64,000 nt of DNA from Arthrobacter sp. AZCC_0090 (GCF_014207375.1 NZ_JACHEE010000007.1:1-64000), one strand, 5' to 3'. Shown: positions 1 through 8,256, counted from the first letter of the stretch. The notes: a model not told the origin generated them from the letters alone. A program made the numbers and translations.

Positions 1-63
1 ACCCTCGGCTGGAAAACCCCCGCCCAAGCCCTCCAAGGAATTCTGGAAGAATCAGCAGCATAA
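1..63 (+). pseudogene. 3' end of an IS30-type transposase (cut by window edge)
   Basis: Reading from base 1 gives 20 codons ending in TAA. They read TLGWKTPAQAL and then GILEESAA. The motif 'K-T-L-G-W-(K/R)-T-P-A' is the usual C-terminal signature of IS30-family transposases, which cut and join DNA to move the element. The bases after the stop (TTGCAACGACCACTTGAATC and on, about 71-92) resemble the 3' non-coding end of actinobacterial IS30 elements. Most of the gene lies outside the window, so whether it is intact cannot be judged. Family assignment is from motif recognition only. Confidence 0.6.
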
Positions 64-104
64 GGACGTGTTGCAACGACCACTTGAATCCGCCTCGGTA
101 ATCA

Positions 105-200
105 GCACCAAAGGTGAGCGAGCGTTTCGGTAATCAGCACCAAAGGTGAGCGAGCGTTTCGGGAGACGGCACCAAAGGTGAGCGAGCGTTTCGGGAAACG
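105..200. repeat. 32-bp tandem repeat, three copies
   Basis: A 26-bp core (GCACCAAAGGTGAGCGAGCG followed by TTTCGG) starts at 105, 137 and 169, a strict 32-bp period. The 6-bp joints differ (TAATCA, GAGACG, GAAACG). The core is identical in all three copies. The same core, with a changed flank, forms the larger array at 24708-24898. The array lies between the IS30 remnant and uraD. There are no unique spacers, so it is not a CRISPR. The rest of 201-402 has a TTGACA box near 222 that may serve uraD, and otherwise shows nothing clear. Confidence 0.85.
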
Positions 201-402
201 GCGGACCGGGGTGCGGTATTCTCTTGACACCACGGCGGACTTTGGATTCACTATTACGTATGCTGAAATAACAGTTCCATGATGCGGAAGGTCTGGAACG
301 CGGAGACGCGCACCAACGAAACAAGCCCATCCGGCAGGAATCGCCGGAGTTCCGCATAGCCAACACCATGGATGCCAGCACTCGCACGAGGAATGAACAA
401 GC

Positions 403-930
403 ATGCAGCTTGAAGTATTCAACAGCGTGGACCGTGCGGACGCCATCGACGTCCTCCGTCCATGCCTCGACATCCAGCGCTGGGTGGAGCAAATCGCCGA
501 CGCGCGCCCCTTCAGCAGCCTGGACTCCCTGCTCGGCTTCGCCCGGGAAACCGCCAAGCCGTTCACGTCAGACGAAGTGGCCGCGGCGATGGCCCACCAC
601 CCGCGGATCGGCGAACGGCCCAAGGCCCAGACCACCGAAGCGGCGATGTCCCGCTCCGAGCAGGCCGGCGTCGACCCCAGCGACGACGGCGTCGTCACCG
701 CTTTGGCCGAGGGCAACCGTGAGTATGAGGCCAAGTTCGGCCGCGTCTTCCTGATCCGCGCCGCGGGCCGGACAGCCGAGGAAATCCTGGCGTCCCTCCA
801 GGAACGGCTCACCCACACCGCGGAAGAAGAGGACATCATTGTGGCTGGCCAGCTGCGCGAAATCGCGTTGCTGCGAATTGCCGGCGTGATCAGCGAAACC
901 AGCGTTAGCGAAGGAGCGACCAACAAATGA
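403..930 (+). CDS. uraD: 2-oxo-4-hydroxy-4-carboxy-5-ureidoimidazoline (OHCU) decarboxylase
   Basis: 175 aa, the usual length for the family. It catalyses the last step from urate to S-allantoin, decarboxylating OHCU in the cytosol. The catalytic motif HPRIG is at residues 66-70 (His66), with the conserved Ser-Arg-Ser-Glu-Gln stretch at 83-87. GAGGAA at 388-393 is a good ribosome site for the ATG at 403. The stop overlaps the ATG of uraH by 4 bases (ATGA), so the two are translationally coupled. A urate oxidase gene, often found in the same operon in related bacteria, does not follow here. The function is well supported by motif, length and neighbour. Confidence 0.93.
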   Translation: MQLEVFNSVDRADAIDVLRPCLDIQRWVEQIADARPFSSLDSLLGFARETAKPFTSDEVAAAMAHHPRIGERPKAQTTEAAMSRSEQAGVDPSDDGVVTALAEGNREYEAKFGRVFLIRAAGRTAEEILASLQERLTHTAEEEDIIVAGQLREIALLRIAGVISETSVSEGATNK

Positions 931-1268
931 GCGTTTCCCAGATAACCACCCACATCCTGGACACCGGTTCCGGACGCCCGGCGGCTGGCGTCGCCGTCGT
1001 TCTCTCAGTGCGCGACGGCGACAACTGGCGGCACGTTGCTAGCGGCACCACCGATGCGGATGGCCGGATCAAGGACCTGGGTCCTGAAAAAGTCGACGGC
1101 GGCAGCTACCGTTTGAACTTCGCCACAGGTCCGTATTACAAGGCGCAAGGCGTCGACACCTTTTTCCCCGAGGTGGACTTGAGTTTCACGGTGTCCGACG
1201 CCGGCGAGCACTACCACGTGCCGCTCCTGCTCAGCCCCTTCGCGTTCTCGACGTATCGAGGAAGCTAG
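927..1268 (+). CDS. uraH: 5-hydroxyisourate hydrolase (transthyretin-like)
   Basis: 113 aa. It hydrolyses 5-hydroxyisourate to OHCU, the substrate of the UraD encoded just upstream. It shows all family hallmarks: N-terminal TTHILDT with His9, Arg47 in DADGRI, His97 in EHYHVPLL, and the C-terminal signature STYRGS, which distinguishes HIU hydrolases from vertebrate transthyretins. It starts inside the uraD stop codon. An intrinsic hairpin-rich palindrome follows the stop and separates it from a convergent short-chain dehydrogenase gene. Confidence 0.95.
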   Translation: MSVSQITTHILDTGSGRPAAGVAVVLSVRDGDNWRHVASGTTDADGRIKDLGPEKVDGGSYRLNFATGPYYKAQGVDTFFPEVDLSFTVSDAGEHYHVPLLLSPFAFSTYRGS

Positions 1269-1271
1269 TCC

Positions 1272-1377
1272 TTCCGTCGATTGCTCCCCACCGGCTCCCG
1301 GCCTTCGCAAGCTCAGGCGGGGGCCCTCGCCGGCGTGGGCCCACACCGGCCAGGAACCGGCGGGGCAATCGACGGAA
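1272..1377. repeat. 106-bp imperfect palindrome between convergent genes
   Basis: The outer arms TTCCGTCGATTGC (1272-1284) and GCAATCGACGGAA (1365-1377) are perfectly complementary over 13 bp. Inside them further complementary blocks follow (CCCCaCCGG against CCGGcGGGG, and CCGGCC against GGCCaGG), with an inner GGGCCC/GGGCCC hairpin. It sits exactly between the uraH stop and the SDR stop, so it can end transcription from both sides. There is no clear T run, and the size is large for a plain terminator. A small MITE-like repeat is the alternative. Confidence 0.65.
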
Positions 1378-1388
1378 ATGAAGGGAAA

Positions 1389-2171
1389 CTAGTCGATCGG
1401 GGTGACGTAGGCTCCGGAGATACCGCCGTCAACCATGAAGGTCGACGCGGTAATGAACGAGGCGTCGTCGCTCGCCAGGAAGGCGACCGCAGCGGCCAGC
1501 TCCTCAGGCTCCGCGAAACGGCCCAAGGGCACGTGGACCAAACGGCGCGCGGCCCGCTCCGGATCGGAGGCGAAGAGTTCCTTCAGCAACGGGGTGTTGA
1601 CCGGGCCGGGGCACAGCGCGTTGATCCGCACACCCTTGCGCGCGAACTCAACACCCAGCTCACGGGTCATCGCCAGCACGCCGCCCTTGGAAGCGCTATA
1701 TGAAATCTGTGACGTGGCCGCACCCATCACGGCCACAAATGACGCGGTGTTGATGATGGAGCCCTTGCCTTGCTCCAGCATGTACGGGAGCGCGTACTTG
1801 CAGCAGTAGTAGACGCTGGTCAGGTTGACCTCCTGGACCCGGCGCCAGGCGTCGATTCCGGTATCGAGGATGGATGCATCGTCCGGCGGCGAAATACCCG
1901 CGTTGTTGAACGCGATATCAACGCTGCCATAGTGGCTCTTGGCTGCGGCAAAGAGGTCGATGACTTCCTGCTCGTCCGTGACATTGACCTTCACGAAGAT
2001 GCCATCGACGGCAGTTGCGGCTGCCTCTCCAGCTGCCGGATCGATATCGGCGATGACCACGTTGGCGCCTTCCGAGGCGAACCGCTTTGCGGTGGCCAAG
2101 CCGATCCCGCTGCCACCGCCGGTGATGACTGCTGTGCGGTCCTTGAGTCGGTTTGAAATGAATTCGGTCAT
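1389..2171 (-). CDS. Short-chain dehydrogenase/reductase (SDR), classical type
   Basis: 260 aa, NAD(P)-dependent oxidoreductase of the classical SDR family. The nucleotide-binding TGGGSGIG is at 17-24, NNAG at 89-92, catalytic Ser144, and YxxxK as Tyr158/Lys162. An acidic residue after strand 2 (ADID, 41-44) suggests NAD rather than NADP. The ATG at 2171 has AAGGAGAG just upstream; the open frame extends further but lacks such a site. It is the last gene of the minus-strand ligase/ALDH operon, 43 bp after the aldehyde dehydrogenase. The substrate is unknown; by context it may act on a hydroxylated product of amine breakdown. Confidence 0.85.
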   Translation of the reverse strand: MTEFISNRLKDRTAVITGGGSGIGLATAKRFASEGANVVIADIDPAAGEAAATAVDGIFVKVNVTDEQEVIDLFAAAKSHYGSVDIAFNNAGISPPDDASILDTGIDAWRRVQEVNLTSVYYCCKYALPYMLEQGKGSIINTASFVAVMGAATSQISYSASKGGVLAMTRELGVEFARKGVRINALCPGPVNTPLLKELFASDPERAARRLVHVPLGRFAEPEELAAAVAFLASDDASFITASTFMVDGGISGAYVTPID

Positions 2172-2214
2172 GGTGATCTCTCCTTGAATGATGGGGCTTC
2201 CAAAGTTTGGTGGG

Positions 2215-3579
2215 TCAGTGCGCGATGAAAACGTTCTTGACTTCGCTGAAGGAATCGAGCGCGTCAGGTCCCAGCTCACGGCCTAGGCCCGATTGCTTAA
2301 AGCCGCCGAACGGCGTCGAATACCGCACCGACGAGTGGGAGTTGACCGAGAGGTTTCCGGCATCCACCCCGCGGGCCACGCGCAAGGCCCGGCCAATGTC
2401 TTGGGTCCAGATGGACCCGGAGAGGCCGTATTCGGTGTGGTTGGCAATCCGTACAGCGTCCGCCTCGTCGTCGAAGGGCACGACGACGACGACGGGTCCG
2501 AAGATCTCCTCACGCACCGCCGGATCGTCAAAGGAGTCGGGAGCCAGAACAGTGGGCGGGAACCAGAAACCGGGCCCTTCGGGCACCTCGCCCTGGAAGG
2601 CTATAGGGGCTCCCGAAGGCACGAAGCCTGCGACGGTGTCCCTTTGCCGGGCGGAAATCAACGGCCCCATGACGGTACTTTCATCAGCCGGGTCGCCAAC
2701 TTTGACAGCCCGAACAGCAGGCTCCAAGAGTTCCAAGAAAGCATCGTAGGCCGATTTTTCCACCAAGATCCGGGATCTGGCACAGCAGTCCTGGCCGGCG
2801 TTGTCGAACGCGCCGCCGGGAGCTGCGGCGGCCGCGGCCTGAAGGTCGGCGTCGGCGAACACGATGTTCGCGCTCTTGCCACCCAATTCAAGCGTCACTC
2901 GCTTCACTTGCTCGGCACAGCCGGCCATGATCTGCTTGCCGACCCCGGTAGACCCGGTAAAGACAACCTTTCGCACGGCAGGGTGGCTGACGAAGCGCGC
3001 CCCCACCACGGAGCCCTTTCCCGGGATGATGGTCAGCACGCCGTCGGGCAGGCCGGCCTCGCGCGCCAGCTCACCCAGCCTGATCGCCGTTAGTGGCGTA
3101 AGTTCCGCGGGTTTGAGTACCACCGTGTTGCCTGCCGCGAGCGCCGGAGCGAAGCCCCACGCCGCGATCGGCATGGGAAAGTTCCAAGGCACAATAATGC
3201 CCACGACGCCCAGCGGTTCGTGGAACGTCACATCGAGGCCGCCGGCAACGGGGATCTGCCGCCCAAAATGCCGCTCGGGAGCCGCCGAGTAGTAGCTGAT
3301 AACGTCGCGCGCATTGCCCGCTTCCCAGCGGGCGTTGCCGACAGTATGTCCCGCATTGCGGACTTCCAGTTGCGCGAGGTTCTCCAGATCGGCGTCGACG
3401 GCGGCCGCGAACCGGCGCAAGAGCAGTGCCCGGTCCGACGGCGACACTCTCCTCCACGACTCAAAGGCGGCCGCCGCGCGGGCAATCAGGGCGTCAGTCT
3501 CCGCAAGGGAAGCCAGTTCAACAGTTTGAAGGAATTCCTCGGTGGCCGGATTGATGATGTCAAAAGTTGTGGCACTCAC
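2215..3579 (-). CDS. Aldehyde dehydrogenase, probable gamma-glutamyl-aminoaldehyde oxidising type (PuuC-like)
   Basis: 454 aa, NAD(P)+-dependent aldehyde dehydrogenase, close to usual length. The cofactor loop FTGSTGVGK is at 207-215, general base Glu231 in LELGG, and catalytic Cys265 in AGQDCCA; the following Cys266 is a common doublet. The C-terminal FGGFKQSGLGRE motif is present. The GTG start at 3579 overlaps the stop of the GATase-1 gene upstream (GTGA), so the two are coupled. With the ligase and hydrolase of this operon it would oxidise a gamma-glutamyl-aminoaldehyde to the acid, as PuuC does in the putrescine pathway of Escherichia coli. The exact substrate is inferred from context. 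Confidence 0.85.
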   Translation of the reverse strand: MSATTFDIINPATEEFLQTVELASLAETDALIARAAAAFESWRRVSPSDRALLLRRFAAAVDADLENLAQLEVRNAGHTVGNARWEAGNARDVISYYSAAPERHFGRQIPVAGGLDVTFHEPLGVVGIIVPWNFPMPIAAWGFAPALAAGNTVVLKPAELTPLTAIRLGELAREAGLPDGVLTIIPGKGSVVGARFVSHPAVRKVVFTGSTGVGKQIMAGCAEQVKRVTLELGGKSANIVFADADLQAAAAAAPGGAFDNAGQDCCARSRILVEKSAYDAFLELLEPAVRAVKVGDPADESTVMGPLISARQRDTVAGFVPSGAPIAFQGEVPEGPGFWFPPTVLAPDSFDDPAVREEIFGPVVVVVPFDDEADAVRIANHTEYGLSGSIWTQDIGRALRVARGVDAGNLSVNSHSSVRYSTPFGGFKQSGLGRELGPDALDSFSEVKNVFIAH

Positions 3580-4382
3580 GCCCAGCTCTTTTCTGTTGGG
3601 TTGAACTGCGTGGATGAGTCGAGGCGGCTAGTGAAGGGTTCGCCGTCCCGGTAGCTCTTGGCGGATTCGATGAATCCTTCGAAGAGGCGCAGATCGGAGG
3701 GGTTCTGTTCCGGGTGAAATTGAACTCCAAGCGCCCAGCTTCCCTGAACGGACTCAACAGCCTCAATCGTGCCGTCTGCTGCGTAGGCCGTGACGCAAAG
3801 CCCCTCAGCCACCCGGTCCAGGATTTGGTGGTGATAGACAGGCGCCGATGCCCGTTCGCCCAGTAGCTCCGCGATGATGCTCCCCGGCCGAGTACCGAAG
3901 TCAACTTCGCCATGGACCCCAGGTGCGGGTTGATAGTTCGCCTCGGGCAGCACATCCGGCACATGCTGGATGAGGTTTCCGCCCAAGGCTACGTTGAGGA
4001 TTTGCGCACCGCGGCAGATCGCGAAAAGCGGAATTCCCTTCTCCAACGCGGCAAGCGTCAGGGCGATATCGTGCTCGTCCCGCTCTGGTTGGCTGCGAGT
4101 GCTTGGGTGGGGTTCGGCGTCGTAGTTTCCAGGATCGACGTCGGCCCCTCCCACCACAATGAGGCCATCCACCAGGTCAAGTACGGAAGTATCAGTGCCG
4201 ATAGGCGGCAGGAGGAGGGGCGTTCCTCCGGCCGCCACGACGGCCTCCAAATATGTCGCCGGCAGCACCGCCGCTGACGCGTCCCAAACCCCCCATTTCG
4301 CACCTTGGAGGTAGGTGGTCAGGGCAATCCGAGGCCGCCGGACTGATTCCGGAGCCGGGGCGGGCGTCTGATTCTCAGTCAT
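3576..4382 (-). CDS. Class I glutamine amidotransferase-like gamma-glutamyl hydrolase (PuuD-like)
   Basis: 268 aa. It belongs to the peptidase C26/PuuD group that cleaves gamma-glutamyl amides such as gamma-glutamyl-GABA. The nucleophile Cys123 sits in FAICRGAQILN, with His223 and Glu225 in GVQFHPEQ completing the triad. A YHHQ motif lies before them. AGGAG precedes the ATG at 4382, and the gap to the ligase stop is only 5 bp. The last ~40 residues are polar and not typical of the core fold. Together with the ligase and aldehyde dehydrogenase this gives the attach-oxidise-release logic of the gamma-glutamyl polyamine pathway. No PuuB-type amine oxidase is in the cluster. Confidence 0.85.
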   Translation of the reverse strand: MTENQTPAPAPESVRRPRIALTTYLQGAKWGVWDASAAVLPATYLEAVVAAGGTPLLLPPIGTDTSVLDLVDGLIVVGGADVDPGNYDAEPHPSTRSQPERDEHDIALTLAALEKGIPLFAICRGAQILNVALGGNLIQHVPDVLPEANYQPAPGVHGEVDFGTRPGSIIAELLGERASAPVYHHQILDRVAEGLCVTAYAADGTIEAVESVQGSWALGVQFHPEQNPSDLRLFEGFIESAKSYRDGEPFTSRLDSSTQFNPTEKSWA

Positions 4383-4387
4383 TGCTC

Positions 4388-5788
4388 CTAAAGCCTTTCA
4401 AAACCGCGGCGGAGCTCCCAGTCCGTGATGGCGGACTCAAAAGCTGCCAGCTCGACGTCGGCGTAGTTCACGTAGTGCCGCACCACTTCCTCGCCGAAGA
4501 CCTCCTTGGCGATCACGGAGTTGGCGAACAAATCGCGGGCCTCCCGCATGGTAGTCGGCACAGTGGGAGCGCCCGAAGTGTAAGCGCTGCCAATTGTTGC
4601 CGGTTCGAGTTCGAGCTCATTTTCGATTCCGTAGAGACCGCCGGCAAGCATGGCGGACAGTGCCAAATACGGGTTGACGTCCCCGCCCGGCAGCCGGTTT
4701 TCCAACCGCGCGCTTTGGCCATGGCCCACCAGGCGCACCGAACAGGTGCGGTTATCGAGGCCCCAGGCCACCGCCGTCGGAGCGAACGAGCCTTTGACGA
4801 ACCGCTTGTAGGAGTTGATGTTGGGAGCGTAGAAGAGCGTGAATTCCCGCATCGTGGCCAGCACGCCCGCAATGAAGTGATCGTAGGTCTTGGTCCGGGC
4901 GCCGGTGGCCTTGTCCCAGAAAACCAGCTCGTCGTCCAGCCCACGAAGGGACAAATGGATGTGGCAGGAATTGCCCTCGCGCTCGTTCGGCTTGGCCATG
5001 AACGTGATGGACTGGCCCATGTCATGGGCGATGTCCTTGGCCGCGGTCTTGTAGACCGAGTGGTTGTCCGCAGTGGTCACGACTTCGTCGTACTTGAACG
5101 CGATCTCGTGCTGGCCAAAGTTGCATTCGCCCTTGGCGGATTCCACGGTCATGCCAGCCGCGTACATCTCATTCCGGATCCGGCGAAGCAACGGCTCCAC
5201 CCGGCCGGATCCCAAGAGCGAGTAGTCCACGTTGTATTGGTTCGCAGGAGTGAGGTGCTTGTAATCCAAGTCCCACGCCTGCTCGTAGGAGTCATTGTAG
5301 ATAACAAACTCAAGCTCTGTACCGGCGAGCGCCTTCCAGCCGTGCCCGGCAGCCTTCCCGGCCTGGCGCTTGAGCATGGCGCGCGGCGAAACGGAGACCG
5401 GAGTGCCGTCGGTCATGGACAAATCGCACTGGATCAGCGCACTTCCCTCGCGATAGGGAAGGAGCCGGATGGTGTCCAAATCCATGTCGAAGACCATGTC
5501 GCCATAGCCTTTCTCCCACGAAGAAATGTCGTAGCCATCCACGGTGTTCATTTCGGTATCAACGGCGAGGAGGTAGTTGCAGCCTTCGGTTCCGTGGTCC
5601 AGGACGGAATCCAGGAAGAACTGCGCGTGAAGGAGCTTGCCCTGCAGCCTCCCTTGCATGTCGGTGAAGCCGAGAATCACGGTGTCTATGAGGCCTTCGG
5701 CAATCTGCGCTTTGAGTTGCTCAACGGTGAGCATACGGTCATTGCGGGGGTGAACTGTGTTCGAAATGTCGTTCATGGTGCTGCTCAT
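4388..5788 (-). CDS. Glutamine synthetase family ligase, probable gamma-glutamyl-amine ligase (PuuA-like)
   Basis: 466 aa. It has the glutamine synthetase fold: an N-terminal beta-grasp (FTDMQGRLQGK) and a C-terminal catalytic domain with GTELEFVIY, GECNFGQHE, NSCHIHLSL and CSVRLVGHG blocks that hold metal and ATP ligands. Such proteins in catabolic operons join glutamate to an amine (putrescine, isopropylamine, ethanolamine) at ATP cost, not to ammonia. The adenylation-site region of GlnA is not evident. ATG at 5788 was chosen because it overlaps the regulator stop (ATGA) and has AAGGG upstream; 13 more residues are possible. First enzyme of the pathway encoded downstream. The amine is not known. 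Confidence 0.85.
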   Translation of the reverse strand: MSSTMNDISNTVHPRNDRMLTVEQLKAQIAEGLIDTVILGFTDMQGRLQGKLLHAQFFLDSVLDHGTEGCNYLLAVDTEMNTVDGYDISSWEKGYGDMVFDMDLDTIRLLPYREGSALIQCDLSMTDGTPVSVSPRAMLKRQAGKAAGHGWKALAGTELEFVIYNDSYEQAWDLDYKHLTPANQYNVDYSLLGSGRVEPLLRRIRNEMYAAGMTVESAKGECNFGQHEIAFKYDEVVTTADNHSVYKTAAKDIAHDMGQSITFMAKPNEREGNSCHIHLSLRGLDDELVFWDKATGARTKTYDHFIAGVLATMREFTLFYAPNINSYKRFVKGSFAPTAVAWGLDNRTCSVRLVGHGQSARLENRLPGGDVNPYLALSAMLAGGLYGIENELELEPATIGSAYTSGAPTVPTTMREARDLFANSVIAKEVFGEEVVRHYVNYADVELAAFESAITDWELRRGFERL

Positions 5789-6519
5789 TTCAGTAGTCCC
5801 TTGAGTAGTGCGGCAGTGGACTCGCAATGCAATTCCATGACGCTTCGGGCCGCTGCAGGCTCGCCGTCGAGGATGGCCTGCACGATCAATCGATGTTCTT
5901 GGTTTGAATGTTCGATGTTTCTTTGCAGAAAGGGGATTTCCGCCAGGAATTCGTGGATCTTTGTCTGGATGGTGGTGCTCGCCTTGTTGAGTTCGGACGA
6001 TCCCGCAACGGCGGAAAAAGCCAGGTGAAGGCGGGCATCTGCTTGCCTGTATTCCACCGGTGAACCCGCATTTTCAACCTCGGCCAGCGAGTCCATGAGA
6101 AGCCGGCGCTGGTCCTCGCTCAGCCGCATCGAGGCCGCGCGCTGGCAGGCTCCCGGTTCGATCACCGAACGGAAGATGAGGATGTCACTGATCTCTTCCT
6201 GCCGGTCCTTGTTGTCAAGGCGCTCCGGCGGGCGAGCGTTGCCGACCGGTTCGACGATCGTGCCGCCGCCCCTTCCGCGAACGGTCGTGACGAAACCGGC
6301 TGCGCGCAATGCGCTGATCGCTTCCCGCAGCGTCGCTCGGGAGACCTGCATGCGCTCGGCCAAGTCGCGTTCCGGCGGTAGGCGCTCGCCGGTTTTGAAG
6401 ATGCCCAACTGAATGGCGGACCCCAAGTGCTCCACACACGATTCGAAGGCCATGTGTCCGCGCGCGGGAAGCAAGACCGTCTCCAGGAGGGGGGACTCAA
6501 TCGGTTCGGCGAACAACAT
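5785..6519 (-). CDS. GntR/FadR-family transcriptional regulator
   Basis: 244 aa. The N-terminal winged helix has GERLPPERDLAERMQVSRATLREAISAL and the GGGTIV wing, followed by an all-helical FCD ligand-binding domain with the RSVIEPGACQRAA start. AAGGAAGG precedes the ATG at 6519. It is unusual in lying inside the operon, 59 bp after the permease and coupled to the ligase by an ATGA overlap, so it would be co-transcribed with its presumed targets. A palindrome matching the FadR-type operator pattern (8205-8222) touches the promoter ahead of the permease, which makes autoregulated repression likely. The ligand is presumably the amine or a gamma-glutamyl intermediate. Confidence 0.9.
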   Translation of the reverse strand: MLFAEPIESPLLETVLLPARGHMAFESCVEHLGSAIQLGIFKTGERLPPERDLAERMQVSRATLREAISALRAAGFVTTVRGRGGGTIVEPVGNARPPERLDNKDRQEEISDILIFRSVIEPGACQRAASMRLSEDQRRLLMDSLAEVENAGSPVEYRQADARLHLAFSAVAGSSELNKASTTIQTKIHEFLAEIPFLQRNIEHSNQEHRLIVQAILDGEPAAARSVMELHCESTAALLKGLLK

Positions 6520-6578
6520 GGTGGCCTTCCTTGTTGGGAGGGCCGCCGGCGGAGAAACGAGGGCGGCCCGCGGGTGTG

Positions 6579-8123
6579 CTAGTTGAGCAGCTTATCGGCG
6601 TCGATCGTCAGGTGTTCCTGCTCGGCGCTTGTCATGAACGTCCGGCGCCCCGTGGTGTACCAGAGCACGGTGGCAAGGAGGAAGACCACCGCAACGGCGA
6701 TTGGTGCGTAATTGAAGGTGTCGATGGTGATATCTGCGACCGGCGGAAGAACGAAGAGGATCACGATGATGGCGACCCACACGATCGCTATCCAGTTGAT
6801 GACGGGGCTCCACTTGCCCAGATGCCACGGGCCAGGGGTGAAACTCTTGTTGAGCCTTCGGAGCAACACCGGGGTGATGTACGCGATGTAGAGGCCAATG
6901 ACGGCGACGCTCGTCACGGCAAAATAGGCGGTGGTGTTGAACAGGGCCGGCGAAGCCAGCACAATCGCACAGCCGACGCAAAGCCAAATCGAATTCGTGG
7001 GGGTGCCGCTCCGGGCGTTGACTCTGGCCCAGATGCGGGATCCCGGCAGCGCGTTGTCGCGGGAGAAGGCGTAGGTCATGCGCGAGTTGGCCGTCACTGA
7101 TGCCATGCCGCAGAAGAACTGTGCGCCCACCACGATGGCGAGCAGGAACTTCGCTACGCCGGGGTTGCCCAGCGCATCGAGGAAAATCTGCGCCGGCGGC
7201 AAGCCTGTTGATGTCGCGGCAAGGGCGGTCAGGCCGTCCTCGGACCCGTCGGGGATTGCAGCGACGAGCGAGTAGAGCAGAATCCAACCGCCGATGATGG
7301 AGACCACGACGCTCATGACAATCCCCTTGGGGGCTGCGATGGCAGCGTTTTTAGTCTCCTCGGCAACGTGGGCCGAAGCATCGTAGCCCGTGTAGGTGTA
7401 CTGCGACATGAGCAGGCCCATGAGGAAGACATACGGCCCGAAGGTGAAGCCGGTTTCGTTGTGCCACGCCGTCATTGTCCAGTCGAAGGATTGGTGGCTC
7501 GTGGGCATGATCCACAGCGCCGCCACAATAATTGCCACACCAACAATGTGCCACCAAGCAGAGACATTGGACAGGAAACTGACAATCTTGACGCCGAAGC
7601 TGTTGAGCAGGGCGTGGATGATCATGAGGACGACGAACAGGACGAATGTTCCGCCGGCGGTGGGCTCGACGCCGAATGTCAGTGCCGCGAAAGCCATCAT
7701 TGTTGTGGCGCAACCGAAGTCGATTGCGGCCGTGACGGCCACCTCGCCGAGGAAGTTGAACCAGCCAACGTACCAGGCCCAGGCCCGCTTGTTCCGTTTG
7801 GCGAGCCTGCCGGCCCAGAAGTAAAGTCCACCGGCCGTGGGGTATCGCGAACAGACCTCGGCCATGGAAAGTGCCACGCAGAGGACCAGGACGCCAACCA
7901 GTGGCCAACCCAGGTTGATGGCGGCCGGGCCACCGGATTTGAGCGCGATGCTGAAGGAGGTGATGCAGCCAGCGAGAATCGAAATGATGGAAAACGAGAC
8001 TGCGAAGTTGGAGAAGCCGGACATGCCGCGATGTAGCTCTTGCTTGTAGCCAAGCTCGGCGAGGGCCGCAGCATCTGCGTCTTGCACAGCCTGCACCTTC
8101 GCTGCCGTAGAACGATCACTCAT
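6579..8123 (-). CDS. APC-superfamily amino acid/amine permease
   Basis: 514 aa with about 12 hydrophobic segments, from residue ~40 to ~495. The N-terminal GYKQELHRGMSGFSNFAVSF and the YDASAHVAEET motif in the middle are typical of the amino acid-choline transporter (ACT/GABA permease-like) branch of the APC superfamily. It would import the amine or amino acid that feeds the ligase encoded downstream. The ATG at 8123 fits the family N-terminus; an in-frame extension upstream lacks support. First gene of the operon, 134 bp from a divergent small membrane protein gene, and preceded by a TTGACA promoter and a FadR-type operator. Confidence 0.88.
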   Translation of the reverse strand: MSDRSTAAKVQAVQDADAAALAELGYKQELHRGMSGFSNFAVSFSIISILAGCITSFSIALKSGGPAAINLGWPLVGVLVLCVALSMAEVCSRYPTAGGLYFWAGRLAKRNKRAWAWYVGWFNFLGEVAVTAAIDFGCATTMMAFAALTFGVEPTAGGTFVLFVVLMIIHALLNSFGVKIVSFLSNVSAWWHIVGVAIIVAALWIMPTSHQSFDWTMTAWHNETGFTFGPYVFLMGLLMSQYTYTGYDASAHVAEETKNAAIAAPKGIVMSVVVSIIGGWILLYSLVAAIPDGSEDGLTALAATSTGLPPAQIFLDALGNPGVAKFLLAIVVGAQFFCGMASVTANSRMTYAFSRDNALPGSRIWARVNARSGTPTNSIWLCVGCAIVLASPALFNTTAYFAVTSVAVIGLYIAYITPVLLRRLNKSFTPGPWHLGKWSPVINWIAIVWVAIIVILFVLPPVADITIDTFNYAPIAVAVVFLLATVLWYTTGRRTFMTSAEQEHLTIDADKLLN

Positions 8124-8174
8124 GATTATTCTCTTTCTAAACGGAGGGGGAACGGGCCGACACCGCTCGCATCG

Positions 8175-8204
8175 ATAGTGACCCACTTCACATCAATATG
8201 TCAA
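8175..8204 (-). promoter_or_regulatory. Promoter of the permease operon
   Basis: On the minus strand a perfect -35 hexamer TTGACA (8204-8199) is followed after 18 bp by CACTAT (8180-8175), a fair -10. The predicted transcript would start about 45 bp before the permease ATG. The -35 box directly abuts the operator palindrome at 8205-8222. Confidence 0.55.
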
Positions 8205-8222
8205 TGGTCTGACTTCAGACCA
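8205..8222. promoter_or_regulatory. FadR-type operator palindrome
   Basis: The sequence is TGGTCTGA-CT-TCAGACCA, with perfect 8-bp arms and a 2-bp centre. GntR/FadR-family regulators bind palindromes with T-G-G-T...A-C-C-A ends, so this is the natural site for the regulator encoded at 5785-6519. It lies directly against the -35 box of the permease promoter, which suits repression. It could also affect the divergent gene at 8257. Confidence 0.65.
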
Positions 8223-8256
8223 CAAGCCAAAGTCTGAGGACGGTAGGCTGGAAGGC

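Noticed and set aside
4253..6028. 591-codon open frame on the plus strand opposite the ligase and regulator
   Set aside because: It mirrors the codon periodicity of the real minus-strand genes; the ligase, hydrolase and FadR motifs are all on the other strand.
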